The notes: generated by a model from the letters alone, not told the origin. Shown: positions 17,942-28,669, counted from the stretch's first letter. The stretch: DNA of 64,000 nucleotides from Comamonas badia DSM 17552 (GCF_000484635.1 NZ_AXVM01000001.1:682001-746000), one strand, 5' to 3'. Made by a program: numbers and translations.

Positions 17942-20797
17942 ATGAAACGGATGCTCATCAACGCCACGCAGCCCGAAGAGCGGCGCCTGGCCATCGTGGA
18001 CGGCCAGAAGCTGCTGGACTACGAGATCGAGATCGAGGGGCGCGAGCAGCGCAAGAGCAATATCTACAAGGCGGTGGTCACGCGCGTGGAGCCCTCGCTG
18101 GAGGCCTGCTTCGTCGACTATGGCGAGGATCGCCACGGCTTCCTTCCGTTCAAGGAAATCTCGCGCCAGTACTTTGCCGAAGGCGTCTCGCCCTCGCAGG
18201 CACGCATCCAGGACGCGATCAAGGAAGGCCAGGAACTGATCGTCCAGGTCGAGAAGGAAGAGCGCGGCAACAAGGGCGCGGCGCTCACCACCTTCATCAG
18301 CCTGGCCGGCCGCTACGTGGTGCTGATGCCCAACAACCCGCGCGGCGGCGGCGTCTCGCGCCGCATCGAGGGCGAGGACCGCGCCGAGCTCAAGGAGGCG
18401 ATGGACCAGCTCGAATACCCCAAGGGCATGAGCATCATCGCGCGCACCGCCGGCATCGGCAGGAGCGCCCCCGAGCTGCAGTGGGACCTGAACTACCTGC
18501 TCAAGCTCTGGTCGGCGATCGACGGCGCGGCCAAGGCCGGCAAGGGCGCCTTCCTGATCTACCAGGAATCGAGCCTGGTGATCCGCGCCATCCGCGACTA
18601 TTTCAGCGCCGACATCGGCGACATCCTGATCGACACCGACGACATCTACGATCAGGCGCAGCAGTTCATGGCGCACGTGATGCCCGAGCATGCCGCGCGC
18701 GTCAAGCGCTACCGCGACGACGCGCCGCTGTTCAGCCGTTTCCAGATCGAGCACCAGATCGAGTCGGCCTATGCGCGCATGGTCACGCTGCCCTCGGGCG
18801 GCTCGATCGTCATCGACCATACCGAAGCGCTGGTATCGGTGGACGTGAACTCGGCGCGCGCCATCAAGGGCAGCGACATCGAGGAAACCGCCACCCGCAC
18901 CAACCTGGAAGCGGCGGACGAAGTGGCGCGCCAGATGCGATTGCGCGACCTGGGCGGCCTGATCGTGATCGACTTCATCGACATGGAAGAGAGCCGCAAC
19001 CGCCGCGACGTGGAAACCCGGCTGCGCGACGCGCTGCGCCAGGACCGCGCGCGCGTGCAGTTCGGCACCATCAGCAAATTCGGCCTGATGGAAATGAGCC
19101 GCCAGCGCCTCAAGCCCGCATTGAGCGAGGGCGCGCACATCCGCTGCCCGCTGTGCGACGGCACCGGCCACATCCGCGACACCGAGGGTTTTGCGCTGCA
19201 GATGCTGCGCATGATCCAGGAAGAATCGATGAAGGACAACACCGCCGCCGTGCATTGCCAGGTGCCGGTGGAGGTGGCGAGCTTCCTGCTCAACGAAAAG
19301 CGCACCGAGATCGCCAAGATCGAGCTGCGCCAGCGCATCGCGGTGGTGCTCATCCCCAACAAGTCGCTGGAGACGCCGCACTACAAACTGGAGCGCCTCA
19401 AGCACGACGACCCGCGCCTGGACGACATGGATGCCAGCTACAAGATGGCCGACCTGCAGGAAGAGCAGACGCAGATCACCCGCCGCTCGCAGGAGCCCAC
19501 CAACAAGCAGACGCCGGTGATCAAGGGCGTGCTGCCGGATGCGCCCGCGCCGGTGGTTGCGCCCAAGCCCGCCCCGGTGCCTGCCGCACCGGCCGCCGCG
19601 CCAGTGGCCGCGCCCCAGCCGGTTCCGGAACCGGGCTTTCTGACATGGCTCAAGAATCTGCTGGGTTTTGGCGCGCCATCCGCCGGCGCGTCCACCAGCC
19701 CACCAGCGGCGGCGCCGGTTGCCGCGCCGGCCGCGGAACCCGCCGCGCGCGAGGAGCGGGGCGGCAGCCGCCGCGGCGGCAGCCGCCGCGGCAGCGGCCG
19801 TGGCGAACGCACGGAACGTGGCGAGCGCGGCGACTCCCGCGAGGGCAATGGCCAGGAGCGCCCGCGCCGCGAGCCGCGCGAGGGCCGCGGCAACCGCGAG
19901 CGCCCGCCGGCACGGCCCGTGGATGAGGCAACGGCAGCCACGGCCGGCGTGGAAGCCGGCGGCAGCGACGACAACGGCCAGGAACGCGCCGCGCGCAGCG
20001 GCGAGCGCAGCCGCCGCCGCGAGCCGCGCGAGCGCCGCGAACGCGACAACGCGGAAATGCCGCAGCAGCCCACCACGGCACCCACGGCCGAACCGGTCGA
20101 TCGCGCCACCGCCAGCGAGCCATCGAACGCCCAGGGGGAGGCCGGCGATACTGCAACGGACAACGCCGCCAACGGCGAGCGCCGCGAACGCCGCTCCCGC
20201 GACCGTTACGGCCGTGACCGCCGCCCGCGCACGCCGCGCGCCGAACAGCCGGCGGACGACGCCACGGCCACCGAAGCCGACACCGGCGCACCGGCCGACT
20301 TCGCGCCGACGCAAATCCTGCCCCAGGAGGAGCCCGCCTTCACGCCAGCGCGCAAGAGCTACTTCGCCGCGGCCGATCAGGCGGGCGAGCCGGCCACCGC
20401 GGCTGCCGGCGAAGCCGCCGCGGCGGCGGAGCAGGTGCGGCCGATCGACGTGACGGCGCCCACGGAGCCGCTGACGGCGGCGCCCGTGCCGGTGCAGGCC
20501 CCGGCAGCAGCGCCCGTCCGCGCCGAACCCCCTGCCGCGCCCGCCGAACAGGCCTTTGTCCTGCAGGTGCAGGCGCTGGCCGATACGGCGCTGGCATCGG
20601 GCCTGACCTGGGTGCAATCGGATGCAGGCAAGGTTTCCGCCGTGCAGGCCGCAATCGCCGCCGAGCCCCAGCCCATCCATGTGCCGCGCGAGCGGCCGGC
20701 GCCAGCCGCCATCGACGAAGGACCCCTGGTGCTGGTGGAAACGCGCCGCGATCTGCGCCAGGTGCAATTGCCGTTCGATCAGCCAGAAATGCACTGA
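17942..20797 (+). CDS. rne: Ribonuclease E
   Basis: Endoribonuclease and degradosome scaffold for mRNA decay and rRNA/tRNA processing. From ATG 17942 ([21 protein letters not shown]) there are 951 residues. Residues 1 to about 500 are the catalytic half: an S1 domain, the DNase I-like domain with [11 protein letters not shown] and [10 protein letters not shown] (metal-binding Asp), and the zinc-link CPLCDGTG. From about residue 510 the protein is low-complexity: Ala/Pro linkers, an Arg-Gly-rich block ([15 protein letters not shown] and similar) likely to bind RNA or partners, then acidic/Ala-Pro sequence. The start at 17837 in the same frame is unlikely because it lacks the conserved N-terminus. 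Confidence 0.97.
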   Translation: MKRMLINATQPEERRLAIVDGQKLLDYEIEIEGREQRKSNIYKAVVTRVEPSLEACFVDYGEDRHGFLPFKEISRQYFAEGVSPSQARIQDAIKEGQELIVQVEKEERGNKGAALTTFISLAGRYVVLMPNNPRGGGVSRRIEGEDRAELKEAMDQLEYPKGMSIIARTAGIGRSAPELQWDLNYLLKLWSAIDGAAKAGKGAFLIYQESSLVIRAIRDYFSADIGDILIDTDDIYDQAQQFMAHVMPEHAARVKRYRDDAPLFSRFQIEHQIESAYARMVTLPSGGSIVIDHTEALVSVDVNSARAIKGSDIEETATRTNLEAADEVARQMRLRDLGGLIVIDFIDMEESRNRRDVETRLRDALRQDRARVQFGTISKFGLMEMSRQRLKPALSEGAHIRCPLCDGTGHIRDTEGFALQMLRMIQEESMKDNTAAVHCQVPVEVASFLLNEKRTEIAKIELRQRIAVVLIPNKSLETPHYKLERLKHDDPRLDDMDASYKMADLQEEQTQITRRSQEPTNKQTPVIKGVLPDAPAPVVAPKPAPVPAAPAAAPVAAPQPVPEPGFLTWLKNLLGFGAPSAGASTSPPAAAPVAAPAAEPAAREERGGSRRGGSRRGSGRGERTERGERGDSREGNGQERPRREPREGRGNRERPPARPVDEATAATAGVEAGGSDDNGQERAARSGERSRRREPRERRERDNAEMPQQPTTAPTAEPVDRATASEPSNAQGEAGDTATDNAANGERRERRSRDRYGRDRRPRTPRAEQPADDATATEADTGAPADFAPTQILPQEEPAFTPARKSYFAAADQAGEPATAAAGEAAAAAEQVRPIDVTAPTEPLTAAPVPVQAPAAAPVRAEPPAAPAEQAFVLQVQALADTALASGLTWVQSDAGKVSAVQAAIAAEPQPIHVPRERPAPAAIDEGPLVLVETRRDLRQVQLPFDQPEMH

Positions 20798-20804
20798 CGT
20801 TCTT

Positions 20805-20860
20805 CGATTTTGCTAGCTGCCAGCGCTTGCCCAGCAAGCGCTAGCGCCATTTTTGAAGCA
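20805..20860. repeat. Palindromic comamonad-type repeat, copy A (rne-yaaA gap)
   Basis: Perfect 8-bp stem AGCGCTTG (20822-20829) / CAAGCGCT (20835-20842) with loop CCCAG, flanked by TTTTGCTAGCTGCC and AGCGCCATTTTTGAAG. It is 8 bases after the rne stop and ends well before yaaA. This is the best-preserved copy in the window and defines the core used to find the others (22600-22661, 41360-41421, 43678-43738, 52512-52582). It could also weakly terminate rne transcription, as the right flank has five Ts. Confidence 0.8.
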
Positions 20861-20956
20861 TATCCTCAACGGGCCCGCCCTGGCTTCAGCGCGGGCCCTT
20901 CTTTCATTCTGTTTCCACGGCGACAATCACGGCAGACCCATTCGCTTGCACATGCC

Positions 20957-21736
20957 ATGCTGTTTCTGCTCTCTCCCGCCAAATCCCTGGACTACGAAAG
21001 CCCGCTGCCCGCCGGCCTGCCGCACACGCTGCCGCAGTTCATGCCGCAGACCCAGGCGCTGATCGCCACGCTGCGTGAAAAATCGCCGCAGCAGGTGGCC
21101 GACCTGATGTCGCTGAGCGACGCGCTGGCCGCGCTCAACGCCGCGCGCTACGCCGCCTTCAGCCCGCGCTTCACCAAGGCCAACGCGCGCCAGGCGGTGC
21201 TTGCCTTCAACGGCGACGTTTACGAAGGCCTGCAGGCGGGCACGCTGAGTTCCGACGACCTCCAATGGGCGCAGGCGCACGTCGCCATCCTGAGCGGCCT
21301 TTACGGCGTGCTGCGCCCGCTCGACTGGATGCAGCCCTACCGTCTTGAGATGGGCACGCGCCTGGCCACGGCCCAGGGTGCCAACCTCTACCAGTTCTGG
21401 GGCCCGCGCATCGCCGAACACCTCAACCGGCAACTGGCGGACGCGCCCGATCCGGTCATCATCAACCTCGCGTCGCAGGAATATTTCAAATCCGTCGATC
21501 GCAAGGTGCTGTCCGCGCGCGTCGTCGAATGCGTGTTCGAGGACCGCAAGGGCGCGGACTACAAGATCATCAGCTTCTACGCCAAGCGCGCCCGCGGGCT
21601 GATGGCGCGCTGGGCCATCGAGCAGCGGGCCGAAACACCGCGGCAACTGCGCGGTTTTGACAGCGCGGGCTACGCCTTCAGCGCCAAGGCGTCAACGCCC
21701 GACCGGCTCGTCTTCCGCCGGGAGCACGCCGCATGA
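20957..21736 (+). CDS. yaaA: Peroxide stress protein YaaA
   Basis: YaaA (DUF328/UPF0246) lowers free intracellular iron during hydrogen peroxide stress in E. coli and belongs to a DNA-binding fold. From ATG 20957 the protein has 259 residues starting MLFLLSPAKSLDYESPLP, with FNGDVYEGL, LSGLYGVLRPLDWMQPYRLEMGTRL, NLASQEYFKSVD and FYAKRARGLMARW. Length and motifs are standard. Its stop overlaps the start of the oxygenase gene (ATGA). Confidence 0.96.
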   Translation: MLFLLSPAKSLDYESPLPAGLPHTLPQFMPQTQALIATLREKSPQQVADLMSLSDALAALNAARYAAFSPRFTKANARQAVLAFNGDVYEGLQAGTLSSDDLQWAQAHVAILSGLYGVLRPLDWMQPYRLEMGTRLATAQGANLYQFWGPRIAEHLNRQLADAPDPVIINLASQEYFKSVDRKVLSARVVECVFEDRKGADYKIISFYAKRARGLMARWAIEQRAETPRQLRGFDSAGYAFSAKASTPDRLVFRREHAA

Positions 21737-22581
21737 GCCAGGCCATCACCAGCGAACTGCGCCAATGGATCGTCGCGCAGGCGGCCGCGGGCGTGACCGC
21801 GCCCTCCCTTGTCGAAGCCATGCGCAAGGTCGGCTGGAACGAGGACGTGGCGGTGGATGCGATCGAACAGGTGCTGCGCGGCCACCTGGACAAGGTGGCG
21901 CAGGAGCAGGGCTGGCCCGCGGCCGCGCCGGTGCCCGACCCGGCGCTGGACGACGCCCCGCTGTTGCTCGACGCGGGCGACCGCCAGGTGGAGGTGCTGA
22001 TGACGCTGGCCTCGCCGCGCGTGGTGCTGTTCGGCAACCTGCTCTCAAGCGAAGAGTGCGAACAATTGATCGCGCAGGCCAGCCCCAAACTGCAGCGCTC
22101 ACTCACCGTGCAAATAGCCACCGGCGGTAGCGAAGTGAACGCGCAGCGCACCAGCGACGGCATGTTCTTCGAGCGTGGCCAGACGCCGCTGATCCAGCGC
22201 CTGGAAGAGCGCATCGCACGCCTTGTCAACTGGCCGATTGAAAACGGCGAAGGCCTGCAGATCCTGCACTACCAGCCCGGCGCCGAATACAAGCCGCACT
22301 ACGACTACTTCGACCCCCAGCATGCCGGCAGCGCCAAGATCCTCGCACGCGGCGGCCAGCGCGTGGGCACGCTGGTGATCTACCTGAACAACCCCGTCAA
22401 AGGCGGCGGCACCATCTTCCCGGATGTGCATCTGGAAGTCTCCCCGCGCCAGGGCAACGCGGTGTTTTTCAGCTATGAACGCCCCCACCCCAGCACCCGC
22501 AGCCTGCACGGCGGCAGCCCGGTGATCGAGGGCGAGAAATGGATCGCCACCAAATGGCTGCGTGAGCGCGAGTTCCGCTGA
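21733..22581 (+). CDS. 2-oxoglutarate/Fe(II) oxygenase, prolyl 4-hydroxylase-like
   Basis: 282 residues. The C-terminal P4Hc domain has the iron ligands in YKPHYDYFDPQ (HxD) and the distal His in TRSLHGGSPVIEGEKW, with Lys for 2-oxoglutarate nearby; ILHYQPGAEYKP and LVIYLNNPVKGGGTIFPD are typical. The first about 50 residues form a small helical domain (VEAMRKVGWNEDVAVDAIEQ) resembling a UBA-like fold. The substrate is unknown; prolyl hydroxylation of a translation protein is possible by analogy. It is translationally coupled to yaaA, so both may respond to iron or oxidative state. Confidence 0.9.
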   Translation: MSQAITSELRQWIVAQAAAGVTAPSLVEAMRKVGWNEDVAVDAIEQVLRGHLDKVAQEQGWPAAAPVPDPALDDAPLLLDAGDRQVEVLMTLASPRVVLFGNLLSSEECEQLIAQASPKLQRSLTVQIATGGSEVNAQRTSDGMFFERGQTPLIQRLEERIARLVNWPIENGEGLQILHYQPGAEYKPHYDYFDPQHAGSAKILARGGQRVGTLVIYLNNPVKGGGTIFPDVHLEVSPRQGNAVFFSYERPHPSTRSLHGGSPVIEGEKWIATKWLREREFR

Positions 22582-22599
22582 ATACCACAGCTTCGTCAA

Positions 22600-22661
22600 G
22601 CGATAGGCTCAAAATAACGCTCTAACGCTTACCAATCAAGCGTTAGCAGCTATCAAAAATG
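22600..22661. repeat. Palindromic repeat, copy B (upstream edge of queF)
   Basis: Perfect 9-bp stem CTAACGCTT (22622-22630) / AAGCGTTAG (22638-22646) with a 7-base loop, flanked by GGCTCAAAATAACG and CAGCTATCAAAAATG. The right flank runs into the queF start codon (22659-22661), so the repeat forms the queF leader. Compensated changes relative to copy A (GCGC to ACGC on one side, GCGC to GCGT on the other) keep the stem. Confidence 0.75.
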
Positions 22662-23504
22662 TATTCCCCCGACCATTCCCCCCTGGGCCAAGCCAGCGCC
22701 TACCCGCAGCATTACGACCCCACGCTGCTCTTTCCGATAGCGCGTGCCATGGGCCGCAGTGCCATCGGCATCCCGGCCAAGCCGCCCTTTTTTGGCGCCG
22801 ACCTGTGGACAGCCTACGAACTGTCGTGGCTCGATCCGCGCGGTAAACCGCAGGTGGCCATCGCCCACTTTACGCTGCCCTGCGAAACACCGAATCTGAT
22901 AGAGAGCAAGTCATTCAAGCTCTACTTGAACAGCCTCAACAGCACGCACTTCGAGAGCATGGAGGCCGTGCGCGAGCGTATCCGCGCCGACCTGAGCGAA
23001 GCCGCCTGGCGCGCCAGCGAGCACCCAGGCACCGTGGGCGTGCGGATGCTGGCGCCAGATCAGTTTGAAGAAGAACGCATCGCGGAAATGCAGGGCCTGC
23101 TGCTGGACCGCCTGAAGGTGGAATGCACGCACTACGAACCCGCGCCGGAACTGCTGACCGCCGCGTTGGACGAGGCGCCGGTGGAAGAAACCCTGACGAG
23201 CCATCTGCTCAAGAGCAACTGCCCCGTCACCGGCCAGCCGGACTGGGGCAGCCTCCAGATCAGCTACAGCGGGCCGCAGATCGACCAGGCGGCGCTGCTG
23301 CGCTACATCGTGAGCTTTCGCGACCACCAGGGCTTTCACGAGCAGTGCGTAGAGCGCATCTTCATGGACATCAGCGCGCGCTGCCAGCCCATCAAGCTCA
23401 CGGTATACGCGCGCTATACGCGCCGCGGCGGGCTGGACATCAACCCGCTGCGCACCAGCCACCCGATGCCGCTGCCGCAGGCGATGCGCACGGCGCGGCA
23501 ATAA
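22659..23504 (+). CDS. queF: NADPH-dependent 7-cyano-7-deazaguanine reductase
   Basis: Reduces preQ0 to preQ1 in queuosine synthesis. This is the bimodular long form (281 residues). The N-terminal half has [13 protein letters not shown] and the C-terminal half has the nucleophilic Cys in [16 protein letters not shown] and [13 protein letters not shown]. The start [11 protein letters not shown] keeps the conserved SPLGQ. No convincing Shine-Dalgarno is present because repeat copy B abuts the ATG. No preQ1 riboswitch was recognised in the 77-base leader. Confidence 0.96.
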   Translation: MYSPDHSPLGQASAYPQHYDPTLLFPIARAMGRSAIGIPAKPPFFGADLWTAYELSWLDPRGKPQVAIAHFTLPCETPNLIESKSFKLYLNSLNSTHFESMEAVRERIRADLSEAAWRASEHPGTVGVRMLAPDQFEEERIAEMQGLLLDRLKVECTHYEPAPELLTAALDEAPVEETLTSHLLKSNCPVTGQPDWGSLQISYSGPQIDQAALLRYIVSFRDHQGFHEQCVERIFMDISARCQPIKLTVYARYTRRGGLDINPLRTSHPMPLPQAMRTARQ

Positions 23505-23511
23505 CGCCGCG

Positions 23512-25068
23512 CTACAGCCGGAAGACGCCGACGCTGCGCTCCAGCGACACCGAGCCGTCGCGCAGCACGGTGGCCGACGCGGCGGATTCTTCCGCCAGCG
23601 CGGCGTTCTGCTGCGTGACGGTATCGAGCTGCGCAATCGCCAAATTCACCTGGCCTATGCCCTGCGACTGCTCGCGCGCCGCCGCGGTGATCTCGTTGAC
23701 CTGGGTGCTCACATGCCGCACCGAGCGCACCATGTCGCTGATGGTGTCGCCCGCCTGCGCCATGCGCTCGGTGCCGTCCTCGATGCCCGAGACCATGGTG
23801 TGAATCAGCCCGCCGATCTCCTTGGCCGCACCGGCGCTGCGCTGGGCCAGCGCGCGCACCTCGCCCGCCACCACGGCAAAGCCGCGCCCCTGCTCGCCGG
23901 CGCGCGCCGCCTCCACCGCCGCGTTGAGCGCCAGCAGATTGGTCTGGAAGGCAATGCTCTCTATGGTGCTGACGATCTCGCCCATGCGTTGCGACGATTT
24001 GCGCAGGTTTTCCATCGAGCCGCGCACCTCGGCGAGGGCCGCGCTGCCCTTGTTGGCCACCTGCGAGCTGCGCTCGCTCTCGGACGCCATGGCCGTCGTG
24101 GCATCCGCCGTGTGCGTGATCGTCCCCGAGAGCTGCTCCATCGCCGCGGCGGTTTCCTCCAGGCTGCTGGCCTGCGACTCCGTGCGATCCGACAGCGCCG
24201 TACTGCCCTGCGCAATCTCCCCCGCCGCCCGGGTAAAGCCGCGCACCTCGGTGCGCACATCGCCCACCACCGCCTTGAGGTTGACCTGGATCTGGCGCAG
24301 CCCGCGCATCACCGCGCCCAGCGTGCCGGGGTAGTCCACGTTCGCCTCGGAGGTCAGGTTGCAGCCGGCGATGTCGCCGGCGAAGCCTTCGGCCTCCAGC
24401 AACGCCTTGGCGACATGCGTGTGGTAGTAGGCCAGCAGGCCGCCGCCGCCCAGCACCAGCACCGCCGCGCGCCATGCCAGGGCCGCCAGGCCTTGCATGC
24501 CCAAGGCATCGGGCAGCAGCGCGAGCACCGCCATGGCGCCCACCGCCCAGGCCATGCGCGCGGTGAAATCCATCTCGCCCACGCGCTCGAACCAGCCGCG
24601 CGGCCCCGTGTGAAACACCTTGCCGCCGCGCAGGACCACGGAGACCTTGCCCGACTCGGCCTCGGCGCGCATCGTGGCGTACAAGGCCTCCGCCTCGGCG
24701 ATCTGCGCCTGCGTCGGCTTGATGCGCACCGACATGTAGCCCGTGGGCTTGCGCCCCTGCAGCACCGGGGTGAAGTTGGCCAGCACCCAGTAATGGTCGC
24801 CGTTCTTGCGCCGGTTCTTCACCATGCCGGTCCAGGGCTTGCCGCGGCCTATGGTCTGCCAGACATCCTTGAACGCAGCCGCCGGCATGTCCGGGTGGCG
24901 GATGATGTTGTGCGGCTGGCCTATGAGTTCGTCGTACTCGAAGCCGGCCACGCGTGCAAAGGCCGGATTGCAGTGGGTGAGCTCCCCTTTGGTGTTGGTG
25001 CTGGAGACCAGCATTTCGTCACTCGGGTAGTCGAAATTGTTCTGAGTGACTGGTAGATTGACCCGCAT
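23512..25068 (-). CDS. Aer-like PAS chemoreceptor (methyl-accepting protein)
   Basis: 518-residue receptor. An N-terminal PAS domain (about residues 8-115, [42 protein letters not shown]) is of the Aer type that binds FAD and senses redox state or oxygen. Two close hydrophobic segments (about 171-215) give a hairpin anchor with no periplasmic sensor. A HAMP-like stretch follows, then the signalling domain with the tip [38 protein letters not shown]. It has no che neighbours, so it feeds a chemotaxis system encoded elsewhere. Convergent with queF, 7 bases between stops. Confidence 0.92.
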   Translation of the reverse strand: MRVNLPVTQNNFDYPSDEMLVSSTNTKGELTHCNPAFARVAGFEYDELIGQPHNIIRHPDMPAAAFKDVWQTIGRGKPWTGMVKNRRKNGDHYWVLANFTPVLQGRKPTGYMSVRIKPTQAQIAEAEALYATMRAEAESGKVSVVLRGGKVFHTGPRGWFERVGEMDFTARMAWAVGAMAVLALLPDALGMQGLAALAWRAAVLVLGGGGLLAYYHTHVAKALLEAEGFAGDIAGCNLTSEANVDYPGTLGAVMRGLRQIQVNLKAVVGDVRTEVRGFTRAAGEIAQGSTALSDRTESQASSLEETAAAMEQLSGTITHTADATTAMASESERSSQVANKGSAALAEVRGSMENLRKSSQRMGEIVSTIESIAFQTNLLALNAAVEAARAGEQGRGFAVVAGEVRALAQRSAGAAKEIGGLIHTMVSGIEDGTERMAQAGDTISDMVRSVRHVSTQVNEITAAAREQSQGIGQVNLAIAQLDTVTQQNAALAEESAASATVLRDGSVSLERSVGVFRL

Positions 25069-25213
25069 GATTCGCCCCCCTGATCAAAATTTTCACGACG
25101 CAATCACTGTCGCATAAGCGTCACCATGGTACAGGCAGCGCGCAGGTCTGCAGCGAAATCAGGCAGTGGAATCGGGTGCATTTGCGGCAATGGCGCAACA
25201 GGTATTCGGCAGA

Positions 25214-26407
25214 TCAAAACAATGCGTCAACCTGCGCGCTCGGCGCGCCAGGCGATGCGTCCAGCCGCTCCAGCCCCGCCACCCGCACCCCCAGCAGGCG
25301 CAGCCGCTTTTGCAGCGGCGCGCGCTTCAGGCACAGCCCGGCCACGCGGCGAATCAGCAGCGCATCCTGCGTCGGCGACTCAAGGGTCTGGTCACGCGTG
25401 GCGATCCTGAAATCGTCGTAGCGCAGCTTGATGCCTATGGTGCGCCCGGCATAGCCCTTGCGCTGCAAATCCGCGGCCACCTGCTCGCACAGCTCGGTGA
25501 AGATCCCGCCCAGTTCCAGCCTGTCGTGCACCGCATGCAGATCGCGTTCGAACGTCGTCTCGCGGCTCATGCTCACCGGCTCGCTCTCGGTCACCACGGC
25601 GCGCTCGTCGCGCCCCCAGGCGGCGTCGTGCAGCCAGGCGCCATGCGCCGCGCCAAAGTGCGCCAGCAGCCAGTCGCGCGGCCGCGCCGCCAGCTCGCCA
25701 ATCGTGTGAATGCCGTGGCTCTGCAGCCTGGCGTCGGTCTTGGGGCCCACGCCGTTGATCTTGCGGCAGGCCAGCGGCCAGATCAGCGGCTGCAGGTCCT
25801 CGGGCATCACCACCGCGATGCCATTGGGCTTGTTGAACTCGCTCGCCATCTTGGCGATGAGCTTGTTGGGCGCAACGCCCACGGAGCAGGTCAGACCGGT
25901 GGCATCGAAAATGCTTTTCTGGATCAGCCGCGCCAGCACCCTGCCGCCCTCGCGCTGGCCGCCCGGCACCTCGGTGAAATCGATGTAGACCTCGTCCACG
26001 CCCCGGTTTTCCATCACCGGTGCGATGGCGAGGATGACCTCCTTGAACTGGCGCGAATAGCGCCGGTACTGCGCGAAATCCACCGGCAGCAGGATGGCCT
26101 GCGGGCACAGGCGCGCCGCCTTCATCATGCCCATCGCCGAGCCCACGCCAAAGGCCCGCGCCGCGTAGGTGGCCGTGGTGATCACGCCCCGGCCCACGTA
26201 GCTGGCCAGGCGCGGAAACGCCGCCACGGGGATCTCGTGCAGCCGCCCGGCAAACGCCTGGCTGCGCGCCGCTTCTTCCCGCGTCGCCGCGCCGCCAATC
26301 ACCACCGGCAGACCCTTGAGCTGCGGGTAGCGCAGCAGCTCCACCGACGCATAGAACGCGTCCATGTCCAGATGGGCGATGCGCCGAGGCAGCGGTTTCG
26401 TGTGCAC
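25214..26407 (-). CDS. dinB: DNA polymerase IV (Y family)
   Basis: Error-prone translesion polymerase. Metal-binding and palm motifs are HLDMDAFYASVELL and GVDEVYIDFTE, with ARAFGVGSAMGM and thumb/HhH elements INGVGPKTDARLQSHGIHTIGELA. The 397 residues include a slightly long little-finger region. No LexA box (CTG-N10-CAG) is visible in the 53 bases upstream, so SOS control is not evident here. It follows the lldD-like gene, with a large inverted repeat in the gap. Confidence 0.94.
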   Translation of the reverse strand: MHTKPLPRRIAHLDMDAFYASVELLRYPQLKGLPVVIGGAATREEAARSQAFAGRLHEIPVAAFPRLASYVGRGVITTATYAARAFGVGSAMGMMKAARLCPQAILLPVDFAQYRRYSRQFKEVILAIAPVMENRGVDEVYIDFTEVPGGQREGGRVLARLIQKSIFDATGLTCSVGVAPNKLIAKMASEFNKPNGIAVVMPEDLQPLIWPLACRKINGVGPKTDARLQSHGIHTIGELAARPRDWLLAHFGAAHGAWLHDAAWGRDERAVVTESEPVSMSRETTFERDLHAVHDRLELGGIFTELCEQVAADLQRKGYAGRTIGIKLRYDDFRIATRDQTLESPTQDALLIRRVAGLCLKRAPLQKRLRLLGVRVAGLERLDASPGAPSAQVDALF

Positions 26408-26428
26408 GGCGATGCAGGTTTCAGATTT

Positions 26429-26468
26429 CAGGTTGAGCGCTCAACGCCCAACGCCAACGCTCAACCTG
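26429..26468. repeat. Inverted array of GTTGAGC-type units after the LldD-type gene
   Basis: CAGGTTGAGCG (26429-26439) pairs perfectly with CGCTCAACCTG (26458-26468); in between are repeated CAACGCC units, and GTTGAGCGCTCAAC (26432-26445) is itself a 14-bp palindrome. It covers the stop codon of the upstream gene on the minus strand. There is no T tract, so it is not a classical terminator. Its construction parallels the GTTAGGC array at 45340-45391. Confidence 0.65.
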
Positions 26469-27633
26469 CCACGGGATAGGTGCCCGGCACCAGGATCGAG
26501 CGGTCCACCGTCTGGATATTGGTATGGCCGCAGAAGGCCATGGTGGTGTCCAGCTCTTTGTGCAGGATGTGCAGCGCCTTGCTCACGCCGGCCTCGCCAA
26601 ACGCGCCCAGGCCATAAACCATCGCGCGGCCAATCATGGTGCCGCGCGCGCCCAGCGCCCAGGCGCGCAGGATGTCCTGGCCAGTGCGGATGCCGCTGTC
26701 CATCCAGACTTCCAGCCTGTCGCCCACCGCCGCAACGATGGCCGGCAGCGCTGCGATGCTGGACGGCGCGCCGTCGAGCTGGCGCCCGCCGTGGTTGGAG
26801 ACGACGATGGCATCCACGCCATGCTCGGCCGCCAGCAGCGCGTCTTCCACCTCCATGATGCCCTTGAGGATGAGCTTGCCGCCCCACTGCTGCTTGACCC
26901 AGTCCACATCCGCCCAGGAAAGCCGGGGGTCAAACTGCTCGTTGGTCCAGGCCGCCAGCGAGTTCATGTCCGAGACGCCCTTCACATGCCCGACCAGGTT
27001 GCCGAAGCTGCGCCGGCGCGTGCCCGCCATGCCCAGGCACCAGCGCGGCTTCATCATGAGGTTGATGATGTTGGCGATCGTGGGGCGCGGCGGCGCGGTC
27101 AAGCCGTTCTTGATGTCCTTGTGGCGCTGGCCGATGACCTGCAGATCCAGCGTCAGCACCAGCGCGCTGCATTGCGCATCCTTGGCGCGCTGGATCATGC
27201 GCGCCATCGCGTCGCGGTCGCGCATCATGTAGAGCTGAAACCAGAACGCGAGGCCGGCACCGGTGTTCTGCCGGATGTCCTCGATGGAGCAGATGCTCAT
27301 GGTCGAGAGCGTGAACGGGATGCCGAATTTCTCGGCCGCCCGCGCCGCGTGGATCTCGCCGTCGGCATGCTGCATGCCGGTCAGGCCCACGGGGGCGATG
27401 CAGGTGGGCATCGCCACCTGCTGCCCGACCATGGTGGTGGCGGTGCTGCGCCCTTCCATGTTCACCGCCACGCGCTGGCGGAACTGGATGCGCTGGAAAT
27501 CGCTCTCGTTGGCGCGGTAGGTGCCCTCGGTCCACGAGCCGGAATCGGCATAGTCGTAGAACATGCGCGGCACGCGGCGCTCGGCCACGGCGCGCAGGTC
27601 CTCGATGCAGGTCATTTTGGCAAGAGATGGCAT
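26461..27633 (-). CDS. FMN-dependent alpha-hydroxy acid dehydrogenase (LldD/lactate dehydrogenase family)
   Basis: 390-residue TIM-barrel flavoprotein oxidising L-2-hydroxy acids such as L-lactate to 2-oxo acids, probably passing electrons to quinone. The active-site Tyr is in MFYDYADSGSWTE, FMN elements are in IAPVGLTGMQHADGE and STMSICSIEDI, and the catalytic His/Arg are in VVSNHGGRQLDGAPSS. The C-terminus has DSGIRTGQDILRAWALGARGTMIGRA. The exact substrate (lactate, mandelate or glycolate) is not determinable. It lies 23 bases after acuI and is probably in one transcript with it. Confidence 0.9.
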   Translation of the reverse strand: MPSLAKMTCIEDLRAVAERRVPRMFYDYADSGSWTEGTYRANESDFQRIQFRQRVAVNMEGRSTATTMVGQQVAMPTCIAPVGLTGMQHADGEIHAARAAEKFGIPFTLSTMSICSIEDIRQNTGAGLAFWFQLYMMRDRDAMARMIQRAKDAQCSALVLTLDLQVIGQRHKDIKNGLTAPPRPTIANIINLMMKPRWCLGMAGTRRRSFGNLVGHVKGVSDMNSLAAWTNEQFDPRLSWADVDWVKQQWGGKLILKGIMEVEDALLAAEHGVDAIVVSNHGGRQLDGAPSSIAALPAIVAAVGDRLEVWMDSGIRTGQDILRAWALGARGTMIGRAMVYGLGAFGEAGVSKALHILHKELDTTMAFCGHTNIQTVDRSILVPGTYPVAG

Positions 27634-27656
27634 GCGGCGCCTCGCAAATGTCGGGT

Positions 27657-28640
27657 TCAGCCGCGCACCGACACCACGACGCGCCCGCGCACCTTGCCTT
27701 CGAGCATCTGCGGTGCAAGCGTCAGCGCATCGGCCAGCGTGGCGTCCTGCGCCAGGCTTTCCAGCAGGGCGGGGTCGAGGTCCCGCGCCAGGCGCTGCCA
27801 GGCCTGCAGCCGATCGGCGCGCGGCGCCATCACGCTGTCAACGCCCGCGAGCGTCACGCCGCGCAGGATGAAGGGCGCCACCGTCGCCGGAAAATCCATG
27901 CCCGAGGCCAGGCCGCAGGCCGCGACCACGCCACGGTAGCGCATCGCCGCACAGACATTGGCCAGCACATGGCCGCCCGCCACGTCGATCGCACCGGCCC
28001 ATTGCTCCCTGGCCAGCGGCTTGCCCGGCGCGCTCAGGCCGGCGCGCTCGACGATGTGCCGCGCGCCCAGGCGCTTGAGGAAATCCGCCTGCTCCGGCCG
28101 CCCCGTGACGGCGCTGACTTCATAGCCCAATTGGGCCAGCACCGCGACCGCCACGCTGCCCACGCCGCCCGCCGCCCCGGTCACCACCACCGGGCCGGAT
28201 GCGGGCGTGACGCCGTGGCGCTCAAGCGCCAGCACGCAGAGCATCGCCGTGTAGCCCGCCGTGCCGATCGCCATCGCCTGGCGCAGCGTGAACGGCGCTT
28301 GCAAGGGAACCAGCCAGTCGCCGCTCACGCGGGCAAATTCCGCCAGCCCGCCCCAATGCTTTTCGCCCACGCCCCAGCCGTTGAGCACCACCGAATCACC
28401 GCTTTTGTAATCCGGATGGGAAGAGGTCTCGACCACGCCCGCGAAATCGATGCCCGGCACCATGGGAAACTGGCGCACCACGGGCGAGGCGCCCGTGATG
28501 GCAAGCGCATCCTTGTAGTTCAGCGTGGAATGGCTCACGCGCACCAGCACGTCGCCCTCGGGCAGCTGCTCCTTGTTGATCCCACGCACATCGGCGCGGT
28601 ACTGCCCGTCTTCCTTGTCGATCCAGATGCCTTGAAACAT
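27657..28640 (-). CDS. acuI: Acrylyl-CoA reductase AcuI/YhdH family (MDR oxidoreductase)
   Basis: NADPH-dependent zinc-free medium-chain reductase that reduces acrylyl-CoA to propionyl-CoA and detoxifies acrylate. From ATG 28640 ([18 protein letters not shown], 327 residues) with a strong AGGAGG upstream. Motifs: [45 protein letters not shown] and the nucleotide-binding [30 protein letters not shown]. It sits between aroG and the LldD-type gene; the downstream dehydrogenase may share a role in short-chain acid metabolism, which is an inference. Confidence 0.93.
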   Translation of the reverse strand: MFQGIWIDKEDGQYRADVRGINKEQLPEGDVLVRVSHSTLNYKDALAITGASPVVRQFPMVPGIDFAGVVETSSHPDYKSGDSVVLNGWGVGEKHWGGLAEFARVSGDWLVPLQAPFTLRQAMAIGTAGYTAMLCVLALERHGVTPASGPVVVTGAAGGVGSVAVAVLAQLGYEVSAVTGRPEQADFLKRLGARHIVERAGLSAPGKPLAREQWAGAIDVAGGHVLANVCAAMRYRGVVAACGLASGMDFPATVAPFILRGVTLAGVDSVMAPRADRLQAWQRLARDLDPALLESLAQDATLADALTLAPQMLEGKVRGRVVVSVRG

Positions 28641-28669
28641 CGGTGGCCTCCTGTTGCAATGGCAAAAGC

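Noticed and set aside
17714-20794. 1,026-codon minus-strand frame opposite rne
   Set aside because: It is the complement of the rne frame in GC-rich sequence, with long Arg/Gly/Ala runs and no homology I can recognise. rne has all its catalytic motifs.
26408-26460. SOS (LexA) box upstream of dinB
   Set aside because: No CTG-N10-CAG motif is present; the palindrome there is the GTTGAGC array.
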